Source of the DNA: Halomonas beimenensis
GTDB lineage: Bacteria; Pseudomonadota; Gammaproteobacteria; Pseudomonadales; Halomonadaceae
Direction of reading: 5' to 3'
Assembly: GCF_002549795.1 (NCBI RefSeq)
Contig: NZ_CP021435.1
Location: forward strand, 3,348,001 to 3,412,000
Length of the DNA: 64,000 bases
Shown here piece after piece: positions 45,993 to 59,533 of the stretch; position 1 is the first letter of the stretch, and every line of letters begins with the position of its first letter. Made by a program: the position numbers and the translations under genes. The notes under the pieces were generated by a model, which was not told where the DNA came from, did no database searches, and saw only the letters and a program-made list of their open reading frames with translations.

Positions 45993-46121
45993 TCAGCCGG
46001 TGGCCAGCTGCACCCAGCCGATGGTGGCCGGCAGGGCGCTCATGCCCACCAGCACCGCCAGTCCCAGGAAGACCGACAGCAGGCCGCTGTCGTCCTTGAA
46101 GTTCTCGTCGTGTCCTGCCAT
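45993..46121 (-). CDS. Small single-helix membrane protein (42 aa), unrecognised
   Basis: 42 residues: a charged N-terminus (MAGHDENFKDDSG) and one hydrophobic helix (about 14-36, LLSVFLGLAVLVGMSALPAT), ending IGWVQLATG. AGAGGA lies 8 nt before the ATG. Coding is supported by the Shine-Dalgarno, the amphiphilic charge pattern and third-position GC. It lies between folM and the aromatic leader on the same strand. It may be a small regulator or a respiratory-complex accessory subunit; I do not recognise a family. Confidence 0.6.
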   Translation of the reverse strand: MAGHDENFKDDSGLLSVFLGLAVLVGMSALPATIGWVQLATG

Positions 46122-46163
46122 TGAAGGTGTCCTCTCGGTGTTGTCGTCAGGATGACCGGCATT

Positions 46164-46877
46164 CTAGCGAAGATGACGGCCGCCATCGACCGGCAGGGTG
46201 ATCCCGGTGACGTAGCGGTTATCGAGCAGGTAGCGCAGGCTCTGGTGGATCACCCCGGGACCGGGGATCAGCCCCATGGCGGACTTGGCCCGCGCCTTCT
46301 CGGCATAGGCCTGGTCGTCGCCTTCGTTGAGCATGATCATCGCCGGCGCGATGGCGTTGACCTGGATCGAGGGCGCGTACATCGCCGCGAAGGACAGCGT
46401 CAGGTTCTCCAGCCCCGCCTTGGTGGCGGCGTAGGCGGCGTGCTTGCGCGATCCCTTGCGCGCCACGTAGTCGGTCATGTGCACGATGTCGCGCATCGGC
46501 TCGCCACAGGCCTCGAGCAGGTCGCGCGCATGCAGGTTGATCAGGTAGGGCGCCAGCATGTGCACGCGGAACAGCCGCTCGAAGTTCTCCCCGGCATCGT
46601 CGTCGGTCGTGTCCGGCGCCCAGTCGCTGGCGTTGTGGACGATGGCCCGCAGCGACGAGGTCTCGGCGCGCAGTCGCACGAGGAAGTCCTGGATGCCGGC
46701 CTCGCTGGCGAAGTCGGCCTGCAGGGTGACGATGCCGCGTGCGCGCAGGGCCTCCAGCTCGTCGCGCTCGCGGTGGTAGCTGATGATCACCGGGTGCCCG
46801 TCGTCGACGAGCCGCTCGGCGCAGTGCCGGCCAAGGCGCTGGGCGCCGCCGGTGATCAGGATCGGCGAGGCGCTCAT
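46164..46877 (-). CDS. folM: Dihydromonapterin reductase FolM
   Basis: 237 residues, short-chain dehydrogenase. It reduces dihydromonapterin (and weakly dihydrofolate) with NADPH to give tetrahydromonapterin, cofactor of phenylalanine hydroxylase in Pseudomonas-type bacteria. The cofactor loop is ITGGAQRLGRHCAE, the HNASDW segment follows near residue 81, the active-site region reads AYAATKAGLENL, and the end IPGPGVIHQSLRYLL...VTGITLPVDGGRHLR is characteristic of FolM. It overlaps the flavin reductase gene by 4 bp. Confidence 0.9.
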   Translation of the reverse strand: MSASPILITGGAQRLGRHCAERLVDDGHPVIISYHRERDELEALRARGIVTLQADFASEAGIQDFLVRLRAETSSLRAIVHNASDWAPDTTDDDAGENFERLFRVHMLAPYLINLHARDLLEACGEPMRDIVHMTDYVARKGSRKHAAYAATKAGLENLTLSFAAMYAPSIQVNAIAPAMIMLNEGDDQAYAEKARAKSAMGLIPGPGVIHQSLRYLLDNRYVTGITLPVDGGRHLR

Positions 46878-47653
46878 GCCCGCCGCTCCCGCACCAGGCT
46901 GCCCACCGTCGGCACCAGGGGATCCCGGGGCGCATAGGCGAAGACGTCGGAGAACACCCGGGACGGTCGCAGCCCCAGCGACGCCAGGACGTCGACGCAG
47001 GCATAGACCATGCCCGGCGAGCCGGAGAGATAGACGTCATGACCGGCGACGTCGGCCAGGGACTCGGCCAGGACCTCGTCGATGCGCCCCCGGTGCCCCT
47101 GGATGCGCTCGGCATCGAAGGAGGCGTCCATGCCCTGCTCGCTCACGCCGTGGAAGGACAGCCGGGGGTGAGTCTCGGCCCATTCCCGGGCCAGGCTCTC
47201 CAGATAGAGGTCGCGCCGCTCCCGGGCGGCCCACCAGAGTGCGATGTCGCGCTCGGGATCGTCGTGCAGCGCCGCCTCGACGATGGCCTTCATCTGGGCG
47301 AAGCCGGTACCCGCCGCCACCAGCAGCAGCGGTCGGGTGCTGTCGGGGTCGAGCACGCAGTCGCCCCCCGGCAGGCGCAGTGTCAGGTGATGGGCCTCCA
47401 CCACCAGTTCACGCAGCCGCGCCGAGTTGCCCCGCTCGGGCCAATGCTGGATGTGCAGCTCGAGGCGCCCGTCGCCGCGATGGGCATTGGCGATGGAGAA
47501 GGGGACCCAGGTCTCGGGATCCAGCTGCAGTTCGAGATACTGGCCCGGCTCGTGGGCCATGGCCTCGGCGCGGCCCTCCAGGCGCACCCGGAAGACGTCG
47601 GGGGTGAGGTCCTCGACCTCGACGACCTGGCAGGTCAGGGTCCTTGCCGTCAT
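46874..47653 (-). CDS. fre: NAD(P)H-flavin reductase (Fre-like)
   Basis: 259 residues with the ferredoxin-reductase fold: an N-terminal beta barrel with WVPFSIAN (flavin binding) near residue 69 and a C-terminal NAD(P) domain with [17 protein letters not shown] near 110 and [14 protein letters not shown] near 211. No iron-sulphur cluster is present, which favours Fre over the multi-domain oxygenase reductases. It lies directly after ubiD (4-bp overlap), the same ubiD-fre order as in E. coli, and could supply the reduced FMN used for the UbiD cofactor. Confidence 0.9.
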   Translation of the reverse strand: MTARTLTCQVVEVEDLTPDVFRVRLEGRAEAMAHEPGQYLELQLDPETWVPFSIANAHRGDGRLELHIQHWPERGNSARLRELVVEAHHLTLRLPGGDCVLDPDSTRPLLLVAAGTGFAQMKAIVEAALHDDPERDIALWWAARERRDLYLESLAREWAETHPRLSFHGVSEQGMDASFDAERIQGHRGRIDEVLAESLADVAGHDVYLSGSPGMVYACVDVLASLGLRPSRVFSDVFAYAPRDPLVPTVGSLVRERRA

Positions 47654-49143
47654 GAATGCCTCTTGTCGCTGTCAGGGGGGTCGATGCCCAGTTCGTGCCA
47701 CCGTTCGCTCACGCGAGCCTTGACCGCCTCGTCCATGACGATGGGCGTGCCCCACTCGCGATCGGTCTCGCCGGGCCACTTGCCGGTGGCGTCCAGTCCC
47801 ATCTTGGAGCCGAGCCCCGCCACCGGGGAGGCGAAGTCCAGGTAGTCGATGGGCGTGTTCTCCACCAGCACGGTATCCCGGGCCGGGTCCATGCGGGTGG
47901 TGATGGCCCAGATCACGTCCTGCCAGTCGCGGGCGTCCACGTCGTCGTCGAGGACCACCACGAACTTGGTATACATGAACTGGCGCAGGAAGCTCCATAC
48001 GCCCATCATGACCCGCTTGGCGTGGCCGGGGTACTGCTTCTTCATGGTCACCACCGCCATGCGGTAGGAACAGCCTTCTGGCGGCAGGTAGAAGTCGACG
48101 ATCTCGGGGAACTGGCGACGCAGGATGGGCACGAAGACCTCGTTGAGGGCGAGGCCCAGGATCGCCGGCTCGTCCGGCGGACGACCGGTGTAGGTGGAGT
48201 GATAGATGGCCTCGCGGCGCATGGTCATGCGCGTCACCGTGAACACCGGGAAGGTCTCCACCTCGTTGTAGTAGCCGGTGTGGTCGCCGTAGGGGCCCTC
48301 CGGGGCGGTGTCGTCCGGGTAGAGGAAGCCCTCGAGGATGATCTCCGCCGAGGCGGGCACCTCCAGGTCGGCGTGGCCGCACTTGACCAGCTCGGTCCGC
48401 GAGCCCCTCAGGAGCCCGGCGAAGGCGTACTCGGAGAGGCTGTCCGGGACCGGCGTCACGGCGCCCAGGATGGTCGCCGGGTCGGCGCCCAGTGCCACCG
48501 CTACCGGGAAGGGTTCGCCGGGGTGAGCCTGCTGGAACTCCTGGTAGTCCAGCGCACCGCCGCGATGGGACAGCCAGCGCATGATCAGCCGGTTCTTGCC
48601 GAGCTTCTGCTGGCGGTAGATCCCCAGGTTCTGGCGCTTCTTGTGGGGGCCGCGGGTGATCACCAGCGGCCAGGTGACCAGCGGCGCGGCGTCGCCGGGC
48701 CAGCAGTGCTGGATGGGCAGGCGATCCAGGTCGACGTCCTCGCCCTCGAGGACCCTCTCTTGAACCGGGGCACGGCGCAGCACCTTGGGCCCCATGCTCA
48801 GCACCTGCTTGTAGACCGGCAGCTTGTCCAGGGCATCGCGGAAGCCCTTGGGGGGCTCCGGCTCCTTGAGGAAGGCCAGCAGCTCGCCCACCTCGCGCAG
48901 GGCGTCCACCGACTCCTGGCCCATGCCCAGGGCGACCCGCTTCGGGGTACCGAAGAGGTTGCCGAGCAGGGGCATGTCGTGCCCCTTGACGTTCTCGAAC
49001 AGCAGCGCCGGTCCGCCGGCCCGCAGGGTGCGGTCGCAGATCTCGGTGATCTCCAGGTAGGGATCCACCTCGGCGGTGACGCGCCTGAGCTCGCCCTGCG
49101 CTTCCAGTGCCGCGATGAACTCGCGCAAGTCCCGGTACTTCAT
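47650..49143 (-). CDS. ubiD: 4-hydroxy-3-polyprenylbenzoate decarboxylase UbiD
   Basis: 497 residues, exactly the E. coli length. It removes the ring carboxyl in ubiquinone synthesis using prenylated FMN made by Ubi[11 protein letters not shown] is the family start, so the ATG at 49143 was chosen although the frame runs open to 49323. Conserved blocks include [27 protein letters not shown] (metal/prFMN region), LGIYRQQKL, and [12 protein letters not shown]. Followed by fre and folM with 4-bp overlaps: a single operon. Confidence 0.96.
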   Translation of the reverse strand: MKYRDLREFIAALEAQGELRRVTAEVDPYLEITEICDRTLRAGGPALLFENVKGHDMPLLGNLFGTPKRVALGMGQESVDALREVGELLAFLKEPEPPKGFRDALDKLPVYKQVLSMGPKVLRRAPVQERVLEGEDVDLDRLPIQHCWPGDAAPLVTWPLVITRGPHKKRQNLGIYRQQKLGKNRLIMRWLSHRGGALDYQEFQQAHPGEPFPVAVALGADPATILGAVTPVPDSLSEYAFAGLLRGSRTELVKCGHADLEVPASAEIILEGFLYPDDTAPEGPYGDHTGYYNEVETFPVFTVTRMTMRREAIYHSTYTGRPPDEPAILGLALNEVFVPILRRQFPEIVDFYLPPEGCSYRMAVVTMKKQYPGHAKRVMMGVWSFLRQFMYTKFVVVLDDDVDARDWQDVIWAITTRMDPARDTVLVENTPIDYLDFASPVAGLGSKMGLDATGKWPGETDREWGTPIVMDEAVKARVSERWHELGIDPPDSDKRHS

Positions 49144-49728
49144 GCGGTTTCTCGCTTCCCTGAACGACGAAAGGGGCAGCATAGCATGCCGCCCCTCGAG
49201 GATGCTGCGCCTGGCCTTGGTCCTGTCATTGCCGAGCCCGGCAAGCCGCCCCGGCGCCACGCCGAGCGAAACCCTGAGGCTTCGCTCGCGGCCTGCGCGT
49301 CGCGGTACAACATAATCCCTCACGGATACCGCTCGCCCGCCCTCCCTGGCGGGCGCCGCGCGCCGCTTCGCTCAGCCCCAGCGCTCGGCTAAGGGCTTGC
49401 GGGGCGGCTCCCCGGCCTCTCCGATACAGCGTGCCGTGTCAGTTGAGATGAGGGACGGCGACCAAGTAGGCAGGCATGTCCAGACAACGAGCGCCGAGGC
49501 GTTGAGAGCTGGCCGTTGCGAGCGAAGACGGACCGGGGCGCGCAGCCAAGGCGGAAAACAGCGACAAATCGTCAGGATGGACGATTTGGGCAGCTCCGCT
49601 GCTCGCAGAGCGAGCGACATGGACGTCGCGAGTCCAAAGCGGAGTTTACATTAGTAAATGAGCCGCTTGACCGGGCTGGCGCACCAGCTGTTTTCCAACG
49701 CCGTATCGTCGAGCGCAGCAGGCCAGAA
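49144..49728. other. 585-bp gene-free gap between ubiD and rho
   Basis: No credible gene. Near ubiD there is a minus-strand TATGTT/TTGTAC stretch (about 49300-49315) that could be its promoter. The half nearest rho has a palindrome TTTAC-ATTA-GTAAA (49646-49659), the only AT-rich island, and an inverted repeat ACAAATCGTC/GACGATTTG (49563-49591) . An 82-codon minus frame (49372-49620) has no Shine-Dalgarno and looks non-coding. It could be the 3' region of rho or a degenerate repeat element. Confidence 0.5.
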
Positions 49729-50988
49729 TCAACGCCGCTTCATGGCCTCGAAGAACTCGAGGTTAGTCTTGGTATCCTTCAGGCGGTCGATCAGGAACTC
49801 GGTGGCCGCCACGTCCTCCATGGGGTTGAGCAGCTTGCGCAGGATCCACATGCGCTGCATCTCCTCCTCGGAGGCGATCAGGTCCTCGCGGCGGGTACCG
49901 GAGCGGCGGATGTTGAGGGCCGGGTAGACGCGCTTCTCGGCGAGCTTGCGGTCCAGGTGGGCCTCCATGTTGCCGGTGCCCTTGAACTCCTCGAAGATCA
50001 CCTCGTCCATCTTGGAGCCGGTATCGACCAGCGCCGTGGCGATGATGGTCAGGCTGCCGCCCTCCTCGATGTTGCGCGCCGCGCCGAAGAAGCGCTTGGG
50101 CTTCTCCAGGGCGTGGGCGTCGACACCGCCGGTCAACACCTTGCCGGAGCTCGGCACCACGGTGTTGTAGGCTCGGGCCAGGCGGGTGATGGAGTCGAGC
50201 AGGATCACCACGTCCTTCTTGTGCTCGACCAGGCGCTTGGCCTTCTCGATGACCATCTCGGCCACCTGGACGTGACGGGCCGGCGGTTCGTCGAAGGTGG
50301 ACGCCACCACCTCGCCACGCACCGTCCGCGACATCTCGGTCACTTCCTCGGGCCGCTCGTCGATCAGCAGCACGATGAGATGGCACTCGGGGTTGTTGCG
50401 GGTGATGGAGGTCGCGATGTTCTGCAGCATCAGCGTCTTGCCCGCCTTGGGGGGCGAGACGAGCAGGCCACGCTGGCCCTTGCCGATGGGGGCGGTGAGG
50501 TCGATGATCCGTGCCGTGAGGTCCTCGGTGGAGCCGTTGCCGATCTCCATGCGCAGCCGCTCCTGGGGGAACAGCGGCGTGAGGTTCTCGAAGAGGATCT
50601 TGTGCTTGGCGTTCTCCGGCTTGTCGAAGTTGATCTCGCTGACCTTCAACAGCGCGAAGTAACGCTCCCCTTCCTTGGGCGGACGAATCTTGCCGGAGAT
50701 GGAGTCGCCCTTGCGCAGGTTGAAGCGCCGAATCTGGGAGGGCGACACATAGATGTCATCCGGGCCGGCCATGTAGGAACTGTCGGCGCTACGCAGGAAG
50801 CCGAACCCGTCCTGCAGGATCTCCAGGACGCCGTCCCCGTAGATGGCCTCGCCGCTCTTGGCGTGCTTCTTGAGGATGGCGAAGATGATGTCCTGCTTGC
50901 GGGAGCGTGCCAGGTTGTCGATGCCCATTTCACGGGCGATCTCCAGGAGTTCCGGCACGGGCTTTTGCTTGAGTTCGGTAAGATTCAT
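49729..50988 (-). CDS. rho: Transcription termination factor Rho
   Basis: 419 residues, full length. It is a hexameric RNA helicase that ends transcription of untranslated RNA. The N-terminal helical and cold-shock-like RNA-binding domain includes [15 protein letters not shown] (RNP region); Walker A PPKAGKT is at residues 179-185; the Q-loop and R-loop follow in [15 protein letters not shown] and [13 protein letters not shown] segments. The usual upstream neighbour trxA is absent. A leader of up to 440 bp precedes it. Confidence 0.98.
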   Translation of the reverse strand: MNLTELKQKPVPELLEIAREMGIDNLARSRKQDIIFAILKKHAKSGEAIYGDGVLEILQDGFGFLRSADSSYMAGPDDIYVSPSQIRRFNLRKGDSISGKIRPPKEGERYFALLKVSEINFDKPENAKHKILFENLTPLFPQERLRMEIGNGSTEDLTARIIDLTAPIGKGQRGLLVSPPKAGKTLMLQNIATSITRNNPECHLIVLLIDERPEEVTEMSRTVRGEVVASTFDEPPARHVQVAEMVIEKAKRLVEHKKDVVILLDSITRLARAYNTVVPSSGKVLTGGVDAHALEKPKRFFGAARNIEEGGSLTIIATALVDTGSKMDEVIFEEFKGTGNMEAHLDRKLAEKRVYPALNIRRSGTRREDLIASEEEMQRMWILRKLLNPMEDVAATEFLIDRLKDTKTNLEFFEAMKRR

Positions 50989-51431
50989 CGGTGTGTTCAG
51001 AAGTTGCTCGTAAAAGCCGGGCAGTCATGCGCCCTATGGGACAGGAGGCGAGACGGTGACGCCGCGTGGATGCGTTCAGAGCCCGGACAGGTTGCCTCTC
51101 GTCGGGTACGGTTCATGGCCGCGGGCGGACAACCACTCGAGGGATGCCGGGCCAGTATCGGGAGCGAGGGGACAGGTTCTCTTCGCCTGAATCAGCGGGT
51201 CTTGACCTGCGGTCAGGATCGCGGGCTGATGCAGTGGGCTATCTGACGACTTGGAAACAAGTGACCGCGGCGCAGTCGCCGTGAGCGGTCGGGAAGCATT
51301 CGGAACAGGCGAACGACTCGATAGTAGTCAAGGCCGCAGGGAAACGCAATACCCGCCCCCACGGGACCGGCACGATTGACATGCTCGGGAGCGGCCCGCA
51401 ACCTTTGCCCAGTCACCCTGAAGGACCCGCC
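50989..51431. other. Divergent rho-ppx gap: leader of rho, promoter of ppx
   Basis: 443 bp with no gene on either strand. A minus-strand TTGACT (about 51331-51326) could start the rho leader, and a plus-strand TTGACA (51375-51380) lies 52 bp before ppx; neither has a good -10. A WCGPC-encoding trxA, expected here from Pseudomonas and E. coli order, is not present. Rho genes are usually autoregulated through such leaders. Confidence 0.5.
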
Positions 51432-52967
51432 ATGACAGCCTCAACGGACCGGCCCGCCGCCAGCGCGAGCGCGCCAGAGATCGCCCCGGAACCTCGCCGC
51501 CTCGCCGCCATCGATCTGGGCTCCAACAGTTTCCACCTGCTCGTCGCCAACTACCAGGACGATCGCCTGCAGGTGGTCGCCCGGCAGGGGGACAAGGTGC
51601 AGCTCGCCGCCGGCCTCGACGAGGACGGCCTGCTCGACGAGGCGGCCATGACCCGCGCCCTGGAGTGCCTGGCCCGTTTCGCCCCCTTCCTGGAGGACAT
51701 TCCCCCGCGGGACCTGCGCGTGGTGGGCACCAATGCCCTGCGCGACGCCGACAACAGCCAGGACTTCATCGACCGGGCGGAAGCCCTGCTGGGGACCCGC
51801 ATCGAGATCATCGCCGGCCGGGAGGAGGCCCGCCTGATCTACCTCGGCGCGGCCCACGCCGTGGCCGAGGAAGGCCGCCGGCTGATCGTGGACATCGGCG
51901 GCGGCTCCACGGAATTCATCATCGGCGAGCACTTCGAGCCCCAGGCCCTGGAAAGCCTGCGCATGGGCTGCGTGACCTTCACCCGCCGCTTCTTCGACAA
52001 CGGCGAGATCACCGAGAAGCGCATGCGCCGTGCCGAGCTGGCCGCCCTCTCGGAACTCGCCAATATCCAGCGCCCCTTCCAGAAGCTCGGCTGGAGCGAC
52101 CCGGTGGGCTCCAGCGGCACCATCAAGGCCGCCGCCGCGGTGATCGCCGCCGCCGGCAAGAGCCCCGAGGGCGTGATCACCCGTCAGGGGCTTCAAGACC
52201 TGCGCAAGCGACTGCTCAAGTGCAAGCGCCTCGACAAGGTCGCCATGGAGGGGCTCAAGCCGGACCGGGCCCGGGTCTTCCCCGCCGGCATCGCCATCCT
52301 GGGCGCCGTGTTCGAGGCCTTCGAGCTGGAGGCGATGCGCTATTCCGACGGCGCCCTGCGCGAGGGCGTGCTCTACGACATGGCGGGACGCAACAGCCCC
52401 GAGGACTCCCGGCTCAAGACCCTGGCCAACCTGGAAAGGGTCTACGGGGTCGACGCCCGCCAGGCCGACAATGTCGCCGCGACGGCGCTGGGTCTGCTGG
52501 ACCAGGTGCGCGAGGCCTGGGAACTGGACGAGGACCAGGCCCGCTTCCTCGAGTGGGCCAGCCGGCTGCACGAGATGGGACTGGCCATCTCCCACAGCCA
52601 GTTCCACCGGCACGGGGCCTACCTGCTGGAGCATTCCGACCTGGCCGGCTTCTCCCGCCCGGAGCAGCGGCTGCTGGCCTTCCTGGTGCGCGCCCACCGG
52701 CGCAAGTTCCCGGTCAAGGAGTGGCAGGCCCTGCCCGCCGCCGAGCGCCGCTCCCATGCCCGCCTGGCCCGACTGCTGCGGCTGGCGGTGATCCTCAACC
52801 ATTCCCGCCCCGAACAGCCTCCCGCCCTGCCCCGACTCGCGGCCGACGGCGAGGCCCTGCGGCTGCGCCTCGCCGCGGAGGCACCGAGCCTGCTGCTCGC
52901 CGACCTGGAACAGGAGGTCGCCTACCAGCAGGCGGCCGAGCTGACGTTGACCCTCGACACCGACTGA
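51432..52967 (+). CDS. ppx: Exopolyphosphatase Ppx/GppA
   Basis: 511 residues. It degrades polyphosphate from the ends (and may hydrolyse pppGpp). The actin-fold N-terminal half has IDLGSNSFHLLVA and VDIGGGSTEFIIG (phosphate loops) and the catalytic AGREEARLIYLG. The C-terminal half carries the HD-like domain (ASRLHEMGLAISH, AYLLEHSDLAGFSRPEQ). AAGGA lies 6 nt before the ATG at 51432. It counterbalances ppk1, which here is 8 kb away rather than adjacent. It converges on tilS with 5 bp between the stops. Confidence 0.96.
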   Translation: MTASTDRPAASASAPEIAPEPRRLAAIDLGSNSFHLLVANYQDDRLQVVARQGDKVQLAAGLDEDGLLDEAAMTRALECLARFAPFLEDIPPRDLRVVGTNALRDADNSQDFIDRAEALLGTRIEIIAGREEARLIYLGAAHAVAEEGRRLIVDIGGGSTEFIIGEHFEPQALESLRMGCVTFTRRFFDNGEITEKRMRRAELAALSELANIQRPFQKLGWSDPVGSSGTIKAAAAVIAAAGKSPEGVITRQGLQDLRKRLLKCKRLDKVAMEGLKPDRARVFPAGIAILGAVFEAFELEAMRYSDGALREGVLYDMAGRNSPEDSRLKTLANLERVYGVDARQADNVAATALGLLDQVREAWELDEDQARFLEWASRLHEMGLAISHSQFHRHGAYLLEHSDLAGFSRPEQRLLAFLVRAHRRKFPVKEWQALPAAERRSHARLARLLRLAVILNHSRPEQPPALPRLAADGEALRLRLAAEAPSLLLADLEQEVAYQQAAELTLTLDTD

Positions 52968-52972
52968 GCCGC

Positions 52973-54238
52973 TCAGCCGCGACGCCAGCCCTCGGCGCAG
53001 GCCAGCCAGCCCGAGGGCCGGCCCACCGCCGCCACCTCGTCACCCTGCCAGGCCACCAGCAGACGGGCCCGCTCCCAGGGCGGTACCGCCCATTCCTGCA
53101 GCAGGCGCTTGAGGTCCCGGCTGCCACGCCCGGCCAGCCGGAGCCGTTCGCCGCCCCGGCGTGGTGCGAGCCGCAGCCGTGCCGGCCTGCCGTCCTCGCG
53201 CTCGAGCCGGGCCTCGAGTCGCCCCAGCGGCGTCGCCAGGGGCGCCTGGCCGTCCCAGTCGGCCCGCCAGTCCTCGGCGAGGGGCTCGGGCGGCGCCATC
53301 AGGTACAGCGTCCCGCGCCAGACCCGGGCCTCGGCGGCATTCCAGCGCACGCGGACCTCGGCGTCCCGGGACACCTCGAGCTGGTCGAGCAGGCTCGCCA
53401 GGCGCCTCGCCGGAGGCAAGGGCAGGCCCAGGCGGACCAGGCAGTGACGGATCAGCAGACGCCGACGGGGCGGCGACAGGGCCTGCAGGCTCGCCACGTC
53501 GAGACGGCCGGGATCGCCGCCCCCGCGCGTCAGGTCCTCCCCGGCCAGCTCCTCCAGCAGCCCTTCCGCCTCTCCGGCCAGGGCCGCACTGCGGGCCAGG
53601 GCCGTGCCGGCCCGGGGCCAGCGGTCGGCCAGCACCGGCAGCACCCGGTGACGCAGGAAGTTGCGGTCCTGGACGCTGTCGGCATTGGTCGGGTCGTCGA
53701 CCCAGGACAGGCCCCGACGGGCCGCCTCGGCCTCCAGCTCGGCACGGGAGATCCCCAGCAGCGGCCGGACCAGGCGCGCGCCCGCGCGGCGTCGCTCCCG
53801 GGGCATGCCGGCCAGCCCCCGGAGCCCGGCGCCGCGCAGGGCGGCCAGCAGGAAGGTCTCGGCCTGGTCGTCGCGATGCTGGGCCAGCCACAGGGTCTGG
53901 CCTGGCCCCATGCGCCGGGCGAAGGCGTCATAGCGCGCCTGTCGGGCCTCGCCTTCCAGGCCCCGTCCCGCCGTCGGGTCCACGGCGAGGCGCTCCACGA
54001 TCAACGGCACCCCGAGCCGGGAGCAGAGCCGACGACAGTGGGTCTCGAAGCCGTCGGCGGCCGCCTGGAGGCCGTGGTGGACGTGCAGCGCCCGCAGCGG
54101 GCGTGGATGGCGGCGACAGGCCTGAGCCGCCAGGGTCAGCAGCAGGGAGGAATCGAGCCCGCCGGAGAGCGCCACCCAGACGACACGCCCCGGCGGGGTC
54201 TCCGCCAGGGCGTCATCGATCAGGGCTTGCAGGGACAT
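52973..54238 (-). CDS. tilS: tRNA(Ile)-lysidine synthetase TilS
   Basis: 421 residues. It converts C34 of the CAU-anticodon tRNA-Ile to lysidine so that it reads AUA. The PP-loop ATPase motif SGGLDSS is at residues 25-31, LHVHHGLQ follows, and AQHRDDQAETFLL is the second conserved block; the C-terminal tRNA-binding domains cover about 215-421. Last gene of the long minus-strand operon, 18 bp after accA. Confidence 0.95.
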   Translation of the reverse strand: MSLQALIDDALAETPPGRVVWVALSGGLDSSLLLTLAAQACRRHPRPLRALHVHHGLQAAADGFETHCRRLCSRLGVPLIVERLAVDPTAGRGLEGEARQARYDAFARRMGPGQTLWLAQHRDDQAETFLLAALRGAGLRGLAGMPRERRRAGARLVRPLLGISRAELEAEAARRGLSWVDDPTNADSVQDRNFLRHRVLPVLADRWPRAGTALARSAALAGEAEGLLEELAGEDLTRGGGDPGRLDVASLQALSPPRRRLLIRHCLVRLGLPLPPARRLASLLDQLEVSRDAEVRVRWNAAEARVWRGTLYLMAPPEPLAEDWRADWDGQAPLATPLGRLEARLEREDGRPARLRLAPRRGGERLRLAGRGSRDLKRLLQEWAVPPWERARLLVAWQGDEVAAVGRPSGWLACAEGWRRG

Positions 54239-54256
54239 GGTGTGACGTCTCTACCG

Positions 54257-55210
54257 TCAGACGGGGGCCCCATAGCTCATGAGCCTTTCGTACCGCCGCT
54301 CGAGCAGGGTGTCGATGTCCATGCCGTTCAAGCGGTCGAGGCTCGCCAGCAACGCGCCCTTGATCCGCTCGGCGGTGACCGCGGGCTGGCGGTGGGCGCC
54401 GCCCAGGGGCTCGGGAATCAGGGTATCGACCAGGCCCAGCTCCTTCAGCCGCTCGGCGGTGATGCCCATGGCCTGGGCCGCCTCGGAAGCCTTCTCGGCG
54501 CTCTTCCACAGGATGGAGGCACAGCCTTCCGGGGAAATCACCGAGTAGGTGGAGTACTGCAGCATGGCCAGTTCGTCGCATACGCCGATGGCCAGGGCCC
54601 CGCCGGAACCGCCCTCGCCCACCACGGTGGCGACGATGGGGGTGCGCAGGCGCGACATCACCGCCAGGTTGTAGGCGATGGCCTCGGACTGGCCGCGCTC
54701 TTCGGCATCGATGCCCGGGTAGGCCCCCGGGGTGTCGATGAAGGTCAGCACCGGCATCTTGAACCGCTCGGCCATCTCCATCAGGCGGCAGGCCTTGCGA
54801 TACCCCTCGGGACGCGGCATGCCGAAGTTGCGGCGGACCTTCTCCTTGACGTCACGCCCCTTCTGGTGACCGATGACCATCACCGGCTTGTCGTCCAGGC
54901 GCGCCACGCCACCGACGATGGCGGCATCGTCGGCGAAGCGGCGATCGCCATGGAGCTCGTCGAAGTCGCTGAAGACGTGCTCCAGGTAGTCCAGGGTATA
55001 GGGGCGCTGGGGATGGCGAGACAGCTGGGACACCTGCCAGGACGTCAGATCCTTGAAGATCGACTCGGTCAGCTTGCGGCTCTTCTCCTCGAGCCGACCG
55101 ATCTCGTCGCTGAGATTGACCTGGCTGTCGTTGCCGACCAGGCGCAGCTCCTCGATCTTGGCCTGGAGCTCGGCGATGGGCTGTTCGAAGTCTAGGTAGT
55201 TGGGATTCAT
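54257..55210 (-). CDS. accA: Acetyl-CoA carboxylase carboxyltransferase alpha subunit
   Basis: 317 residues. With AccD it transfers the carboxyl group from biotin to acetyl-CoA, making malonyl-Co[23 protein letters not shown] is the typical N-terminus; the crotonase-like core has [27 protein letters not shown] and the oxyanion-hole [14 protein letters not shown]. It follows dnaE by 158 bp, keeping the widespread dnaE-accA order. Confidence 0.98.
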   Translation of the reverse strand: MNPNYLDFEQPIAELQAKIEELRLVGNDSQVNLSDEIGRLEEKSRKLTESIFKDLTSWQVSQLSRHPQRPYTLDYLEHVFSDFDELHGDRRFADDAAIVGGVARLDDKPVMVIGHQKGRDVKEKVRRNFGMPRPEGYRKACRLMEMAERFKMPVLTFIDTPGAYPGIDAEERGQSEAIAYNLAVMSRLRTPIVATVVGEGGSGGALAIGVCDELAMLQYSTYSVISPEGCASILWKSAEKASEAAQAMGITAERLKELGLVDTLIPEPLGGAHRQPAVTAERIKGALLASLDRLNGMDIDTLLERRYERLMSYGAPV

Positions 55211-55368
55211 GGCTAGCCTTGTCTCGTCGGCCGTGAGGCGACCGGGGGAAGCGTCAAATGGGGAGCATTATCGCACCCTGACGCGCCCACGCAAGGCAGG
55301 GCGCCCAGGGTGCACATTGTCGGCCGCTCGGGACGGCGAGCGCCCCGCCGGGTCACGGGGGGCGTCGC

Positions 55369-58875
<3,507 letters not shown>

Positions 58876-58921
58876 GGCGAGCTCGGGGTGTTGGTGAAGG
58901 TGGAGGCGGGCCTCGGAGGCC

Positions 58922-59533
58922 CTAGAACAAGGCCAGCTGGCGCTTGACGGGCGCGAAGGAGCGACGGTGCTCGGGCAACGCGCCCAGGCGTTCCAGGGCG
59001 GCCAGATGCTCGGGCGTCGGGTAGCCCTTGTGGCGGGCGAAGCCGTAGTCCGGGTGGCGGGCATCCAGGGCCAGCATGCCGGCGTCCCGGGCCACCTTGG
59101 CCAGGATCGAGGCGGCGGCGATCGCCGGATGACGGGCGTCGCCCTTGACCACCGCCTGGCCGGGCACATGATGCCCGGGGAGGCGGTTGCCGTCCACCAG
59201 GAGGTACTCGGCCGCCGGCGAGAGGGCATCGATGGCCCGACGCATGGCCAGATGCGTCGCATGATAGATGTTGAGCGTGTCGATCTCGGCCGGGCTGGCC
59301 TCGGCCACGGCGAAGGCCAGGGCACGATCCCGGATCTCGGCATCCAGGGCCTCGCGGCGGGCCGCGGAGAGCTGCTTGGAGTCGGTGAGTCCGTCGATGG
59401 GGGCGCTCGGGTCGAGGATCACCGCCGCGGCCACCACCGGCCCCACCAGGGGGCCGCGGCCCACCTCGTCGACGCCGGCCAGCCGCTGACCCGCGTAGTC
59501 GATGATCAGGGGCGGCAGGTCCTCGGCCTTCAT
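58922..59533 (-). CDS. rnhB: Ribonuclease HII
   Basis: 203 residues. It removes ribonucleotides misincorporated in DNA. The active-site motif [15 protein letters not shown] gives Asp22 and Glu23; the third acid lies in LVDGNRLPG and the fourth in [20 protein letters not shown]. Its ATG overlaps the lpxB stop by 4 bp, and dnaE follows: the standard order. Confidence 0.97.
   Translation of the reverse strand: MKAEDLPPLIIDYAGQRLAGVDEVGRGPLVGPVVAAAVILDPSAPIDGLTDSKQLSAARREALDAEIRDRALAFAVAEASPAEIDTLNIYHATHLAMRRAIDALSPAAEYLLVDGNRLPGHHVPGQAVVKGDARHPAIAAASILAKVARDAGMLALDARHPDYGFARHKGYPTPEHLAALERLGALPEHRRSFAPVKRQLALF

Noticed and set aside
49372..49620. An 82-codon minus-strand ORF between rho and ubiD
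   Set aside because: No Shine-Dalgarno, no recognisable motif and composition like random GC-rich frames; kept only as part of an unexplained gap.
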